Origin: a bacterium
GTDB taxonomy: Bacteria > JAMCPX01
Direction: 5' to 3'
Assembly (NCBI GenBank): GCA_021792615.1
Contig: JAJYUJ010000006.1
Location: 21,195-85,194 of the forward strand
Length of the DNA stretch: 64,000 nt
Part shown: piece by piece, positions 50,641 to 59,398 of the stretch
Layout of the letters: every line of letters starts with the position of its first letter
How positions within the stretch are numbered: position 1 is the stretch's first letter
Position numbers and translations under genes: made by a program
Notes under the pieces: model-generated
What the model was told of the DNA's origin: nothing
The model's database searches: none
Seen by the model: only the letters and a program-made list of their open reading frames with translations

Positions 50641-51987
50641 ATGCGTTCGAACCTCGTTATAAACATAATCTTTATTACAAGTGCCATGGTACTTGGATGG
50701 TTTCTGTTCAATCCGAGTTACAGCGATCCTATAGAATACCTTCTTATGCTTGTATTTTTTGTATTGATTGCATGGATTATATTGGTAACTTTTGTCCCTG
50801 ATCAAAAAGAACGGGGCTACCTTATATCTATTTTCTTAATTGCGCTGGCATTAAGGATGCTTGTATCCCTGCTTGTCCATGCACTGCTTCCCCCGGGCTA
50901 TTTTGCACCGGATGAACCCGGCACACTCATGAATGGAAGGATGATTGCTGAATCATGGTCAGGCAATGCCATGCCGTATAACTTTCATGGAGGTATATAT
51001 GCTATTGCCGGGGCTGTGTTTTATATCTTCGGCTATAAACCAAATATCTTATTTTTACTTGCGAACTTCCTCGGTGCATTGACTGTCTTAAATGCCTATT
51101 TTATAACAAAGCGCCTGTTCAATGCGCAGTCGGCACGCTACACCGCTATGGTTGTAACCATATTACCGTCGCTTATTTTATGGTCGTCCATGCCATTAAA
51201 AGACATTTATTCGCAGTTTGCTATTACATCCATCATACACCTGACTCTGAGGATTAAGGAGCACTTCAGAATAAGCAATCTTATGCTTATTTTATTCTTG
51301 ATTGCATTTGTTGGATTCATTAGAGAATATCTTGTGATTATCGTTTTAATGGCTATTGCAGCTACCTTTATTCCTGTACGCAAAGAAACCTTTATCCGGA
51401 ATGCAATTGTTATAGCGGTTTTTGCCTTGTCATTTGCATTGTTCTTTTCATCGTATGAGGCGAAACAGGTGCCCAATCATGGAGAAAAATCAGGAGGTAC
51501 ATTTCAGACACTGCAACAAACCAGACAGGGGTTTTATCAGGGGGGCTCAAAGATACTTGGACACATAAATATATCCAATCCAATCAATGCACTTCTGTAT
51601 TCGCCTTTGCTCTTAGCAGTTTTTTTTCTTGCGCCCTTCCCGTGGCAGATCTCGGGCAGTATATTGCATAACCTCGCAACAGCAGAAAGTCTCGTATGGT
51701 ATTATTTTTTTTATTACGCAATAAAAGCTATTATACGATCATTTAAAGAAGGAAAATTTGACGTGATGCCTGTGCTGGTTATGATCGGAGTATTATCAGT
51801 TGCTTACGCACTTGCAATATCGAATATCGGTGCGGCATACCGTTTCAGGGCACAGGTTTCAGTGCTTTTTTTGGTCTTTACAGGCTATGGACTTTATTTA
51901 AGGAAGCAGGAACATCTAATAAAATATGCCCTGCCTGATGGACCAAAAGTTTCTTCCGCTTATCCGACAACCCCAAATAAGATGTAA
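50641..51987 (+). CDS. GT-C-like multipass membrane protein, tandem copy 2
   Basis: A 448-residue paralogue of copy 1 with the same helix pattern, the same 'LLPPGYFAPDEPGTLMNGR' loop and the same C-terminal 'GAAYRFRAQVSVLFLVFTGYGLYLRKQ'. The ATG at 50641 is used to match copy 1; an ATG 15 bp earlier is in frame. The regions most different between copies are the segment after 'NGR' and the loop before 'TFQTLQQTRQGFY'. The conserved 'TFQTLQQTRQGFYxGGSKxLGHIN' block is a candidate functional loop. The duplication includes about 50 bp upstream of the start codon. Confidence 0.82.
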   Translation: MRSNLVINIIFITSAMVLGWFLFNPSYSDPIEYLLMLVFFVLIAWIILVTFVPDQKERGYLISIFLIALALRMLVSLLVHALLPPGYFAPDEPGTLMNGRMIAESWSGNAMPYNFHGGIYAIAGAVFYIFGYKPNILFLLANFLGALTVLNAYFITKRLFNAQSARYTAMVVTILPSLILWSSMPLKDIYSQFAITSIIHLTLRIKEHFRISNLMLILFLIAFVGFIREYLVIIVLMAIAATFIPVRKETFIRNAIVIAVFALSFALFFSSYEAKQVPNHGEKSGGTFQTLQQTRQGFYQGGSKILGHINISNPINALLYSPLLLAVFFLAPFPWQISGSILHNLATAESLVWYYFFYYAIKAIIRSFKEGKFDVMPVLVMIGVLSVAYALAISNIGAAYRFRAQVSVLFLVFTGYGLYLRKQEHLIKYALPDGPKVSSAYPTTPNKM

Positions 51988-52236
51988 TACCCCAAGTGAA
52001 TATCCAAAATCTACTGAACCATCATCCAATGGTATGTGATCAACACTTGCCCGATGGAATACACAATTATTAACCCGAAAAATGCGTCTGAAAAATAAGG
52101 AAGTTTATGCAATGAGCGATAAGCCCGCGTCAAACAAAGGTATGCTTCGAAAATCCGATAAGGAAACCATACCGGGTAATAGCATATAAACCCCGTTAGA
52201 AATGTTAGAATAATACAGATATTTTAATGAACGGGT

Positions 52237-52279
52237 GTTCGCCGCAATCCACGCTATTTATAGCGTGGTAAAGGCGAAC
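52237..52279. repeat. Two-tier hairpin within the 203-bp sub-element
   Basis: Outer stem GTTCGCC (52237-52243) / GGCGAAC (52273-52279). Inner stem CCACGCTA (52249-52256) / TAGCGTGG (52261-52268) with a TTTA loop. Both stems are perfect. Confidence 0.85.
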
Positions 52280-52306
52280 TATTCGATTGATATATTCCAT
52301 ACCGAC

Positions 52307-52339
52307 GAAGAATTCATGCCGTTTACGGCGTGGTTCTTC
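52307..52339. repeat. Second hairpin within the 203-bp sub-element
   Basis: Outer stem GAAGAA (52307-52312) / TTCTTC (52334-52339). Inner stem CATGCCG (52315-52321) / CGGCGTG (52326-52332) with a TTTA loop and one G-T pair. It has the same TTTA loop as the hairpin at 52237. Confidence 0.8.
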
Positions 52340-52420
52340 AATTTTAAATCTATTGTTGTACAAATTATCGTCTGCTGAGTTTCTAACGGGGTAAACATAC
52401 AGAGGACTAAAAGCTCGTTC

Positions 52421-52634
52421 CTATAAGGAAACTTATAGATATCAGGTGGATCGCGGGATTGAGCGAATAAGGAAACTTCCTTATTGCATTTTTCAGGTTA
52501 AACAATTTTAGATTTCCCCGCGCTACATTTAATGCTTCTTCACTGGGATCTATACAGTACAAAGTTCCAATGCGGGGAGCTACAAACTTTGCCTACCTAA
52601 CCGTTTGAAAATAATGGTGTTTTTGAAATCACCA
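52421..52634. other. Run of stems including a GAAA-tetraloop hairpin (candidate structured RNA)
   Basis: Four exact stems lie in order: CTATAAG-GAAA-CTTATAG (52421-52438, GNRA tetraloop); AATAAGGAA/TTCCTTATT (52466-52485); CCCCGC (52516-52521) / GCGGGG (52572-52577); ATGGTG (52614-52619) / CACCAT (52629-52634). This density in non-coding sequence suggests RNA or single-stranded DNA structure. I cannot match it to a known RNA family. Confidence 0.45.
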
Positions 52635-52695
52635 TCATCGCAAGTCTTTATAGTACTTTGTTCTCTAACGGGGTTTACAGAATACCGCCTCTCTA

Positions 52696-54204
52696 TTACT
52701 TAAAAGAAACCTGATAAGCTAAGCCTATTTTTCGAATATCAAAAGTTTTCTGCAGATCAGGAATAAAATAGTATTGAGCATTATTATCGGCAAGAAACAC
52801 TGTCCTTTTGTCCTTCAACTCTGCTGAAATATAACGAGTTAGAGCACTACCGCCATCCTTGCCCATAAAAACATATTGATCCTCATCCACGATAGTTACA
52901 TCTTTTCTTAAGCCGTAAGCATTCTGATAATACCGTAAAACCTCTTCCGGGGTAAAATCCGAGATTAAAATCGCATTTTCTGGCAATGCTGCAAATATTT
53001 CGTTTGAATATTTCATAGGACCATAATTTCTATTTTTGTTTGGAACAAGGAAATATTCAACATTATTCCTAAAAGGCAGTGTCCGTGCATGAACAACCAT
53101 CATCTTAGGATGACTCAATAAATATGCTGAAACGGTATTATAAAAAGCTATTGGAGTAACAAATAATAGGACCAACAATAAAACAGAGACAGTATTAGTT
53201 TTGGTAAATGAAAAATGTTTATTTAACCATTTTATCCCGTATCCAATAATAATAGAAAAAATCATAAAACTTGGAACCAAAAGGTTAAAAGCACGCTGTA
53301 GCATATAAACGGATGCGAAGAAAACATCTAAAATAAATACTATAGCTAATGAGTAAAAGAATATTTTTTCTGTTTTAAGACTTTCGTATATTCCCATAAC
53401 ACCTATTATGAGACCCCATACAGGGAATTGATAGAACAGGTAAGCCGGATATAAGATTAGTTGTTTAACAAAATGCTGAAATGACATAAAATAGGCTTTT
53501 ATGCCCAAATTTATTTCCAAAATTATACTTTCAAATGGATGAGTATTGAATACATGTGATGCTGCATATATTTTTAACAACGAAAGAGGCAAAACAAAAC
53601 CAAAAAGAATTCCAATAAATATTGCAGCTATTTTTCTATTGTTCAATATGATCTTTTTATCTATTGATAAAAAGAAATATAAATATGCCGGTAAAAATAC
53701 CACTAATAACATGTTTGCAAAAACACTGAGAGCGTACGACAGCGTAAATAAAAACAGATATAGCGGTTTATGATTCTCCTTATATTTGATCATGATGAAA
53801 AGTAATATTGCAAAAAAGAAATAGGTTAAAGAATAACTTTCATTTACGACAGACATAAACCAAAACATTTGTGATACAGCAAGTGAAATTACAGCCGCTA
53901 ATGCGGCAATCTTAGAACCTAATATCTTCTCGCTATCAAGGTAGAATATACCAAGAGTTAAAGACCCCCAAAATGCTGACATGAGATTTTGCTTATAAGC
54001 AATATCCCTAATCGGCAATAGATTAAAAAGTAATCCAAGCAGTGTATGAAGGTTGTGTCCACCAACAAAATCGAAAGTGAATTTTTTATTTATAACATAA
54101 TTTACAAGCTTAGCACTATCTCCCCATGTTATGCCCGGAGATAATGTGTATAAATAAAGGCCAAAGCTGAAAATTGTTACCAATATCCAGAAATATTTAC
54201 GCAT
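52696..54204 (-). CDS. DUF2723-like multipass membrane protein
   Basis: A 502-residue protein. The first helix is followed by 'LYTLSPGITWGDSAKLVNYV', the hallmark of DUF2723/TMEM260-type proteins, whose eukaryotic member is an O-mannosyltransferase. About ten further hydrophobic helices run to residue about 370. A soluble C-terminal domain then follows ('LPENAILISDFTPEEVLRYYQNAYGLRKDVTIVDEDQYVFMGKDGG...RTVFLADNN'). The start at 54204 overlaps the previous stop as TAATG, so the two genes are coupled; the 20-codon extension was not used. It probably glycosylates a protein or glycan outside the membrane; the sugar is unknown. Confidence 0.8.
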   Translation of the reverse strand: MRKYFWILVTIFSFGLYLYTLSPGITWGDSAKLVNYVINKKFTFDFVGGHNLHTLLGLLFNLLPIRDIAYKQNLMSAFWGSLTLGIFYLDSEKILGSKIAALAAVISLAVSQMFWFMSVVNESYSLTYFFFAILLFIMIKYKENHKPLYLFLFTLSYALSVFANMLLVVFLPAYLYFFLSIDKKIILNNRKIAAIFIGILFGFVLPLSLLKIYAASHVFNTHPFESIILEINLGIKAYFMSFQHFVKQLILYPAYLFYQFPVWGLIIGVMGIYESLKTEKIFFYSLAIVFILDVFFASVYMLQRAFNLLVPSFMIFSIIIGYGIKWLNKHFSFTKTNTVSVLLLVLLFVTPIAFYNTVSAYLLSHPKMMVVHARTLPFRNNVEYFLVPNKNRNYGPMKYSNEIFAALPENAILISDFTPEEVLRYYQNAYGLRKDVTIVDEDQYVFMGKDGGSALTRYISAELKDKRTVFLADNNAQYYFIPDLQKTFDIRKIGLAYQVSFK

Positions 54205-55298
54205 TACAATGATCCGTCTTCTCCACCGACTTTCCTTAAAACCTCCACATATTTGGGTGCCCATACTTTGACAGAATATCGTTCTTCTACTGTTTTCCGC
54301 CCAGCCTTTCCAAGACTCTGTCTTAACTCAGGATTTTCTATCAGTAACGTTAATTTCTTAATCCATTCTTCTTCATCTTTAGCCAGAAATCCATTTACCC
54401 CATCCTGTATGATCTCTGTATTTACACCAACCGGAGACGCCACGCATGGTATCTCCATAGCCATATACTGCAATGCCTTCAATCCGCACTTGCCCTTTGC
54501 CCACTCGTCATCAGGTAATGGCATAATGCCTATATCAAATTCAGCCATCTCTGCCAATTCCGTATTCAATGACCACTTAATGCAATTTGTTTGAATACCA
54601 GAAGCATTGTATGTTCCACCTATAACATTCAGTCTGTAATGTTGAGGCAGGTGCTTCCAAATATTATCAAGCAATTTAAGATACATAGCTGTAGATCCGC
54701 TGCCTATCCACCCAATCACAAGATTTTGTTGCTGTTTTTGTACCTGTGCAACAGGTTTGTAATAATCCGTATCAACCACAGTGGGTATAACGGAAACATT
54801 ATTATTGAATAACCTTGAATGCCGGGCAAGATATTCATTGCCGGCAATTATATGCGTGAAAAGCTTCATGATCTTGTCAAACTTCTTCTCGGATTTTACA
54901 ATTTTTTTAATAAAAGGGCTTATACCTGTCTGGCTTTTAACCGGTATCCATATTGCATCGTCAAAATCAAATATGGTTGGTATACCTTTTCTTGAGATGT
55001 ATCTTTCTATCCATGGTCTACCGAACAGCATCGCTTCTCTATAAACCACTACAACATCATAAGATTGGATATTGGATAAACTCCGCATCTGCCGTATTAT
55101 ACCATTTATGAGGATGCTGATCTTTGTAAACAGTGAAGAGGTTGATTCATTATATATCCGCATATATTCCCCACCATTAAGAAAAGTACTTATTGTATAT
55201 TCGATGCCTGCCTTCTTAAAATATGGCAGATATTGATATATACGGAACCTTGGACCGGGAGATTCAATTGGATGCGGTAAAAGTATTAAGATCTTCAT
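54204..55298 (-). CDS. Family 4 (GT-B) glycosyltransferase
   Basis: A 364-residue GT4-type enzyme. The N-terminal domain begins 'MKILILLPHPIESPGPRFRIYQYLPYFKKAGIEYTISTFLNG'. The donor-binding C-terminal domain contains 'LVIGWIGSGSTAMYLKLLDNIWKHLPQHYRLNVIGG', 'FDIGIMPLPDDEWAKGKCGLKALQYMAMEIPCVASPVGVNTEII' (with the E-x7-E-like region as 'GKCGLKALQYMA') and 'NGFLAKDEEEWIKKLTLLIENPELRQSLGKAGRKTVEERYS'. It is an unsaturated set of GT-B features without an obvious sugar preference. It lies 18 bp after the FkbM-type gene. Confidence 0.92.
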   Translation of the reverse strand: MKILILLPHPIESPGPRFRIYQYLPYFKKAGIEYTISTFLNGGEYMRIYNESTSSLFTKISILINGIIRQMRSLSNIQSYDVVVVYREAMLFGRPWIERYISRKGIPTIFDFDDAIWIPVKSQTGISPFIKKIVKSEKKFDKIMKLFTHIIAGNEYLARHSRLFNNNVSVIPTVVDTDYYKPVAQVQKQQQNLVIGWIGSGSTAMYLKLLDNIWKHLPQHYRLNVIGGTYNASGIQTNCIKWSLNTELAEMAEFDIGIMPLPDDEWAKGKCGLKALQYMAMEIPCVASPVGVNTEIIQDGVNGFLAKDEEEWIKKLTLLIENPELRQSLGKAGRKTVEERYSVKVWAPKYVEVLRKVGGEDGSL

Positions 55299-55316
55299 TG
55301 CTTTTCTTTATTCGTT

Positions 55317-56186
55317 TTAGACCTCTACTTTGAATTTCGTCCTTTTTATAAAAGCAGCTACATCTTTCACTGCTATCAGATTCTCTAAATGAGAAGATAC
55401 ATAATGAGATGTGTCCTTAATTTCACAAATGTGTTCTTTCCCCACTATTCTAAATATCTTATAGCCTTTTGTGGTAAGAAAGGATAACACATCCTGAGTC
55501 CCATAAGCAAATCTGTTGTACTGCCCTTCATATGATTCATAATAAATACAATCCGTTTTATCCAATACATCTCCCGCACCTTTTAAAACAAATAATTCGT
55601 ACCCCTCTGTATCTATTTTAAGAAGATTAATCCTCTGAATCGTAGAAGGTATCAAATCCTCTAATTTTGAAAGTTTTGTTTTAACAGTTTTGATGTTATT
55701 TGATTTGCCTGCCACAATATAGTTACAACCGTCAGACCTCAAATCTGCCAATTCAGCAACTGAATTTTGATCCCCAAGAGCCATACAGAAGGGTTCTATA
55801 TTGCGGAACTCGTTTAATTTTATATTCTTTAATAGATATTTATTGTATGTTTTGGGATTAGCTTCAAAAGCATACACTTTACCATTCTCTTTTGCCAATG
55901 AAGCACTCAATAAGGTTAATTCCCCAATATTGGCCCCAATGTCTACAATTATATCTCCACTTTTGAGATAACTTATAAAAAAGTTTTCGTCGTATTGTCT
56001 ATCGCTTGGGATTGTATACAGTCCTCTTGAATATGTAGTTGAATAAAACTTTATCTTATATCTTCCACGATCTATCAAAAACGGCATGGAAATCCCTATT
56101 TTTCTGAGCAATTCAGCTATAATTAGCTTACATGAATGTTCATGACTTAATAATCTTTGAACTTTCTTTAAAAGTATATTCCCCAT
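55317..56186 (-). CDS. FkbM-family SAM-dependent methyltransferase
   Basis: A 289-residue FkbM-type O-methyltransferase. SAM motif I is 'DIVDIGANIGELTLLSASLA', the acidic ribose contact is in 'VYAFEANPKTYNKYLLKNIKLNEF', and the family motif 'INLLKIDTEGYELFVLKGA' is present. Such enzymes methylate sugar hydroxyls in many polysaccharide loci. The N-terminal 50 residues (VQRLLSHEHSCKLIIAELLRKIGIS) are not part of the fold and may form a helix. A 49-bp gap separates it from the upstream GT25 gene. Confidence 0.9.
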   Translation of the reverse strand: MGNILLKKVQRLLSHEHSCKLIIAELLRKIGISMPFLIDRGRYKIKFYSTTYSRGLYTIPSDRQYDENFFISYLKSGDIIVDIGANIGELTLLSASLAKENGKVYAFEANPKTYNKYLLKNIKLNEFRNIEPFCMALGDQNSVAELADLRSDGCNYIVAGKSNNIKTVKTKLSKLEDLIPSTIQRINLLKIDTEGYELFVLKGAGDVLDKTDCIYYESYEGQYNRFAYGTQDVLSFLTTKGYKIFRIVGKEHICEIKDTSHYVSSHLENLIAVKDVAAFIKRTKFKVEV

Positions 56187-56234
56187 ATCCTCTATCCTCT
56201 TTTAATTTTCTTATTGTATTTTATATAATGCAAG

Positions 56235-57065
56235 TTACTCTATATTTCTCATATCTTCGCGAGAAATCAACCTCTCATATATCGGTGAGGCTTCATTGAC
56301 AAGTTCAAATTTGCTAAGACCTTTGATGAACTGTTTCCTTTTAAAAGTCAACATTTGATACAAAGCTGGTATCTTATATTTATCAATGACAGCGGTAATT
56401 TTTCCTATCATACTTCCAGAGGCAACATAATCTATCGAAGATTTAAAATATTCAAGTTTGACAGGGGGCGGGTATAGACAACGAAATGAGGCAATACCAC
56501 CATAGTTATAGAATTTATGCCATGCATCAGAAGTTGTTATAAGTGGGGTGTTAACTTTAATCATACCTTTTGCTGCTTCCTTATGGACTACGTACGCTGT
56601 TGCTGCTGCTACATCCTGAATATTAATGGGATATAATAATTTCCCTGATTTTAACGTCTCTGCCCCTTTTAAGGATAATTTTATAATCTGATGAGAGGTA
56701 TAAAAAAGGGATATAACTTCATTTTTCCCGATCACATGGCTAAGTTCGGTTAATATATCGTTTATGTTTTTGGGCAATAAAGCATCGTCCTCTATAATAA
56801 AGGCATATTCTAAATTTTGTTCCACCATTTTATTTAATACAAGATAGTGAGATATTGAACAACCAAGCATTCCGTTTGATGCATAATATCCACTGTGATT
56901 CCTTACAGCGTTAATATCACAATAATGAGATATTTCACCTTCGGTTAGTAACTGTCCGTCTACAGCATCAAAAAGCTCATAATCTACATGCAATCTATTG
57001 CATTGATCAACCATAAATTCTCTTCTTCGCTTAGACCTTTCTAAACTAATTATGAATGTTTTCAT
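56235..57065 (-). CDS. Family 25 glycosyltransferase (LOS/LPS type)
   Basis: A 276-residue GT25 protein. Hallmarks are 'FIISLERSKRRREFMVDQCNRLHVDYELFDAVDG' at the N-terminus, 'NGMLGCSISHYLVLNKMVEQNLEYAFIIEDDALLP' (IIEDDA with the conserved acidic pair) and 'AAATAYVVHKEAAKGMI' later. The family includes galactosyltransferases LgtB and LgtE of lipooligosaccharide synthesis. This suggests that the region makes an oligosaccharide on a lipid or surface protein; the acceptor is unknown. It lies 32 bp after the GT2-GT4 fusion gene. Confidence 0.9.
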   Translation of the reverse strand: MKTFIISLERSKRRREFMVDQCNRLHVDYELFDAVDGQLLTEGEISHYCDINAVRNHSGYYASNGMLGCSISHYLVLNKMVEQNLEYAFIIEDDALLPKNINDILTELSHVIGKNEVISLFYTSHQIIKLSLKGAETLKSGKLLYPINIQDVAAATAYVVHKEAAKGMIKVNTPLITTSDAWHKFYNYGGIASFRCLYPPPVKLEYFKSSIDYVASGSMIGKITAVIDKYKIPALYQMLTFKRKQFIKGLSKFELVNEASPIYERLISREDMRNIE

Positions 57066-57097
57066 GTATAACTCTTTGAGACTATTTTAATTGGAAT

Positions 57098-59215
57098 TTA
57101 TAAGTTTTCATATATCCCCTTATACCTCTCAACACCAACTTCCACAGACATCTGTTTGATTACAAATTCTCGTGCACGGTTTTGAAAGTCATGCTCTCTT
57201 GTATATGACAGTGCTATTTCAAACGCCCGTTTAAACTCCTCATCGTTAAACCTATAAACAATAGATCCAAGATTATTTCCAAGAATTATTTCTTCCGTAT
57301 CTCCTACTCCTGAGTTCCCAATCACCGGCAATCCACATGCAAGATATTCCGCAAGCTTGGTTGGAGATGATGACTGTTTTGCAAAACTGGGTTTAATAAA
57401 GAATATACCTATATCAGTTGCCCATAGATATTTGTAGACAACATCAGGACTTACAACTTTAATCAGATAATCTGACACTTCCACTCCACTGCTTTCGAGA
57501 AACTGTTTCGCATATTTATGTTCACTCTTATTAAGTATAAGAAAGAACGCCTTAGGGTATGCATTTTTTACTGCATTAAAGTACTCTACCATTTTATCAA
57601 ACATATACCATGTTCCGAGAGACCCGGAGTAAACGACCACAAGTCTATCTGATACATCAAGTTCTTTCCGAATTCTCTCCCTTTCTGGCAGATCTCTTGC
57701 AGGAAAACGTTTACTGTCAACGCAGGTTGGGATAACAGTAATTGGAGCATTAATATAAGCAAATGGTTTTAGATATGTACTTATATTATTTGTAAGCACC
57801 ACTATCGCATCTGCATTTTTAAGCATCTTCTTTTCAGCCAATTTTGTAATTTTGTAGCTTATACTTTTTCTTGTCCATTGCCCTGCATCCACCTTCTCAT
57901 CAGCCATCATACCACGCATATCAAATATGATTTTTGTACTTATGAGCTTTTTTAAAAGCAATGCCATCATTCCTGGCACATAACTCCGTGCATGAATAAT
58001 GTAATATGGCTCCTGAGTATAAAAGAGGATTGCTTTTACGATGCCATGCGAGATGTCATACACAGAGGAGAAAAAATGAGGATATTTATGGTATTTCAGG
58101 GCAATCCATCCAATACCGGCTTCATCAAGCTGTATTTTAACCTTTTGATATTCCTTTTCAAAATCCTTTTCATAATGGTGCTCAAAAGATAATATTGTAA
58201 ACTTATAGCCCTGTTTAGAAAGCCCGATTATATACGGTATCACCTGTGATTGTCCCAGCGGCTGACACAGACCATTATAGGTGAAATAAAGTACTCTATT
58301 AAAACGCCGGTTGAAATTAACAAAAGGGAATAAAAAGATTCTGACCGCCCATTCCAAAAATCGCGATGTAAATAATATGTTGGGATCAGAGAGTAATGCC
58401 TTTTTTACGAAAGGCTTGGCATTGTCCAGATCATTTTTAGAAAAATAAGCTATTGCTATATATAAATAACCGTATGCATAAGCTTTATGTTTGTATTTTT
58501 TTATACTTATATTTCTATCACCATCACTAAAGACTTTATTTAAAACAGATAGTTTTGATCTTTTAGCCACCTCCGGAGAATCCATACTACGCCCTGCATG
58601 CTGTCTCATAAGAACAGTAGGATAAGGTTGATAGAAAACAGGTGCTTTAAAAGATGCCCGTATGGCAAACTCCCAATCTTCAGAACCGGCAAGCTCCCTG
58701 TCTTCATCAAATAATAATGTTTTAAAGAAATCCGCTTTTATAAACAGCGTGCAGATCCATATATCATTACCCTTGATGAGCCTTTTTGTAGCCCATCCTG
58801 ATAATGGCTTTTTATGTAACGAGACTATATTACCTTTATAATAGATATTATACGCTCCGTGAAGCCACATAACATTATCATCACCATGTTGCATGATGAA
58901 TTCGTGTGCCTTTTCAAGATGCTCGGGTAATGCAATATCATCGGAATCAAAAAATAATAGATACGTGCCTTTTGCCTCTTCTGCTCCTCTATTCCTTGCT
59001 GCACCACGTTCTTTGTTTTCTTGATAGATATAACTTATCCTTGGGTCTTTAAGATACTGCTGCATGAGTTCTTTCGTATTATCTGAAGAGCCGTCATCAA
59101 TGATGATCAATTCAAAGTCTTTGAACGTTTGCTTGAGAAAGCTTTTGATGGTCTCTCCAATGAGGCGGCCTCTGTTGTAGGATGGTATAATAACTGAAAA
59201 AAAAGGATTAGACAT
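57098..59215 (-). CDS. Two-domain glycosyltransferase: N-terminal GT2, C-terminal GT4
   Basis: A 705-residue fusion. Residues 1-300 are a GT2 domain ('FFSVIIPSYNRGRLIGETIKSFLKQTFKDFELIIIDDGSSDNTKE', then 'LLFFDSDDIALPEH' with the DxD-like acids). Residues about 305-705 are a GT-B/GT4 domain ('VLYFTYNGLCQPLGQSQVIPYIIGLSKQGYKFTILSFE', 'RLVVVYSGSLGTWYMFDKMVEYFNAVKN', 'SSSPTKLAEYLACGLPVIGNSGVGDTEEII'). One chain could therefore add two sugars in succession. The GT2 half is alike to the separate GT2 gene at 60283. It is the first gene of the minus-strand unit that ends with the DUF2723-like gene. Confidence 0.93.
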   Translation of the reverse strand: MSNPFFSVIIPSYNRGRLIGETIKSFLKQTFKDFELIIIDDGSSDNTKELMQQYLKDPRISYIYQENKERGAARNRGAEEAKGTYLLFFDSDDIALPEHLEKAHEFIMQHGDDNVMWLHGAYNIYYKGNIVSLHKKPLSGWATKRLIKGNDIWICTLFIKADFFKTLLFDEDRELAGSEDWEFAIRASFKAPVFYQPYPTVLMRQHAGRSMDSPEVAKRSKLSVLNKVFSDGDRNISIKKYKHKAYAYGYLYIAIAYFSKNDLDNAKPFVKKALLSDPNILFTSRFLEWAVRIFLFPFVNFNRRFNRVLYFTYNGLCQPLGQSQVIPYIIGLSKQGYKFTILSFEHHYEKDFEKEYQKVKIQLDEAGIGWIALKYHKYPHFFSSVYDISHGIVKAILFYTQEPYYIIHARSYVPGMMALLLKKLISTKIIFDMRGMMADEKVDAGQWTRKSISYKITKLAEKKMLKNADAIVVLTNNISTYLKPFAYINAPITVIPTCVDSKRFPARDLPERERIRKELDVSDRLVVVYSGSLGTWYMFDKMVEYFNAVKNAYPKAFFLILNKSEHKYAKQFLESSGVEVSDYLIKVVSPDVVYKYLWATDIGIFFIKPSFAKQSSSPTKLAEYLACGLPVIGNSGVGDTEEIILGNNLGSIVYRFNDEEFKRAFEIALSYTREHDFQNRAREFVIKQMSVEVGVERYKGIYENL

Positions 59216-59398
59216 ATATGTTTTTTATAAAAGAGTGACTGTGTTCGTCAAGCATTATCTCTTATTTTTTCAGCGCCGCGAGCATATCTTTCGGGTTTCA
59301 TAGAACAATCAATTGTCCAACTTAAACGCGCTTTATGTGTTTCCGAACATGGCAGATGAGATTGACATAATCGGAGATCTTTGGTTAATCTGACTTTT

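Larger units (their letters stand above)
52070..52501. repeat. Long imperfect inverted repeat with nested ATAAGGAA motifs
   Basis: TTAACCCGAAAAATGC (52070-52085) and GCATTTTTCAGGTTAA (52486-52501) pair in 15 of 16 positions. Further inward ATAAGGAAGTTT on the left is matched by the complement on the right, and CCCGCG occurs on both sides. The motif ATAAGGAA(A/G) occurs four times (about 52095, 52160, 52423, 52467). No reading frame of note is present on either strand across the whole 51988-52695 gap. Confidence 0.7.
52187..52676. repeat. 490-bp element bounded by 14-bp inverted repeats
   Basis: TAAACCCCGTTAGA (52187-52200) and TCTAACGGGGTTTA (52663-52676) are exact inverted repeats. A third copy, TTTCTAACGGGGT (52380-52392), lies between and is the exact inverse of ACCCCGTTAGAAA (52190-52202), so it bounds a 203-bp sub-element. 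The ends look like the termini of a small non-autonomous mobile element; no transposase gene and no clear target duplication were found. Confidence 0.75.

Noticed and set aside
52070-52676. CRISPR array
   Set aside because: Repeats are few, in inverted orientation and unevenly spaced, with no regular spacers and no cas genes near.
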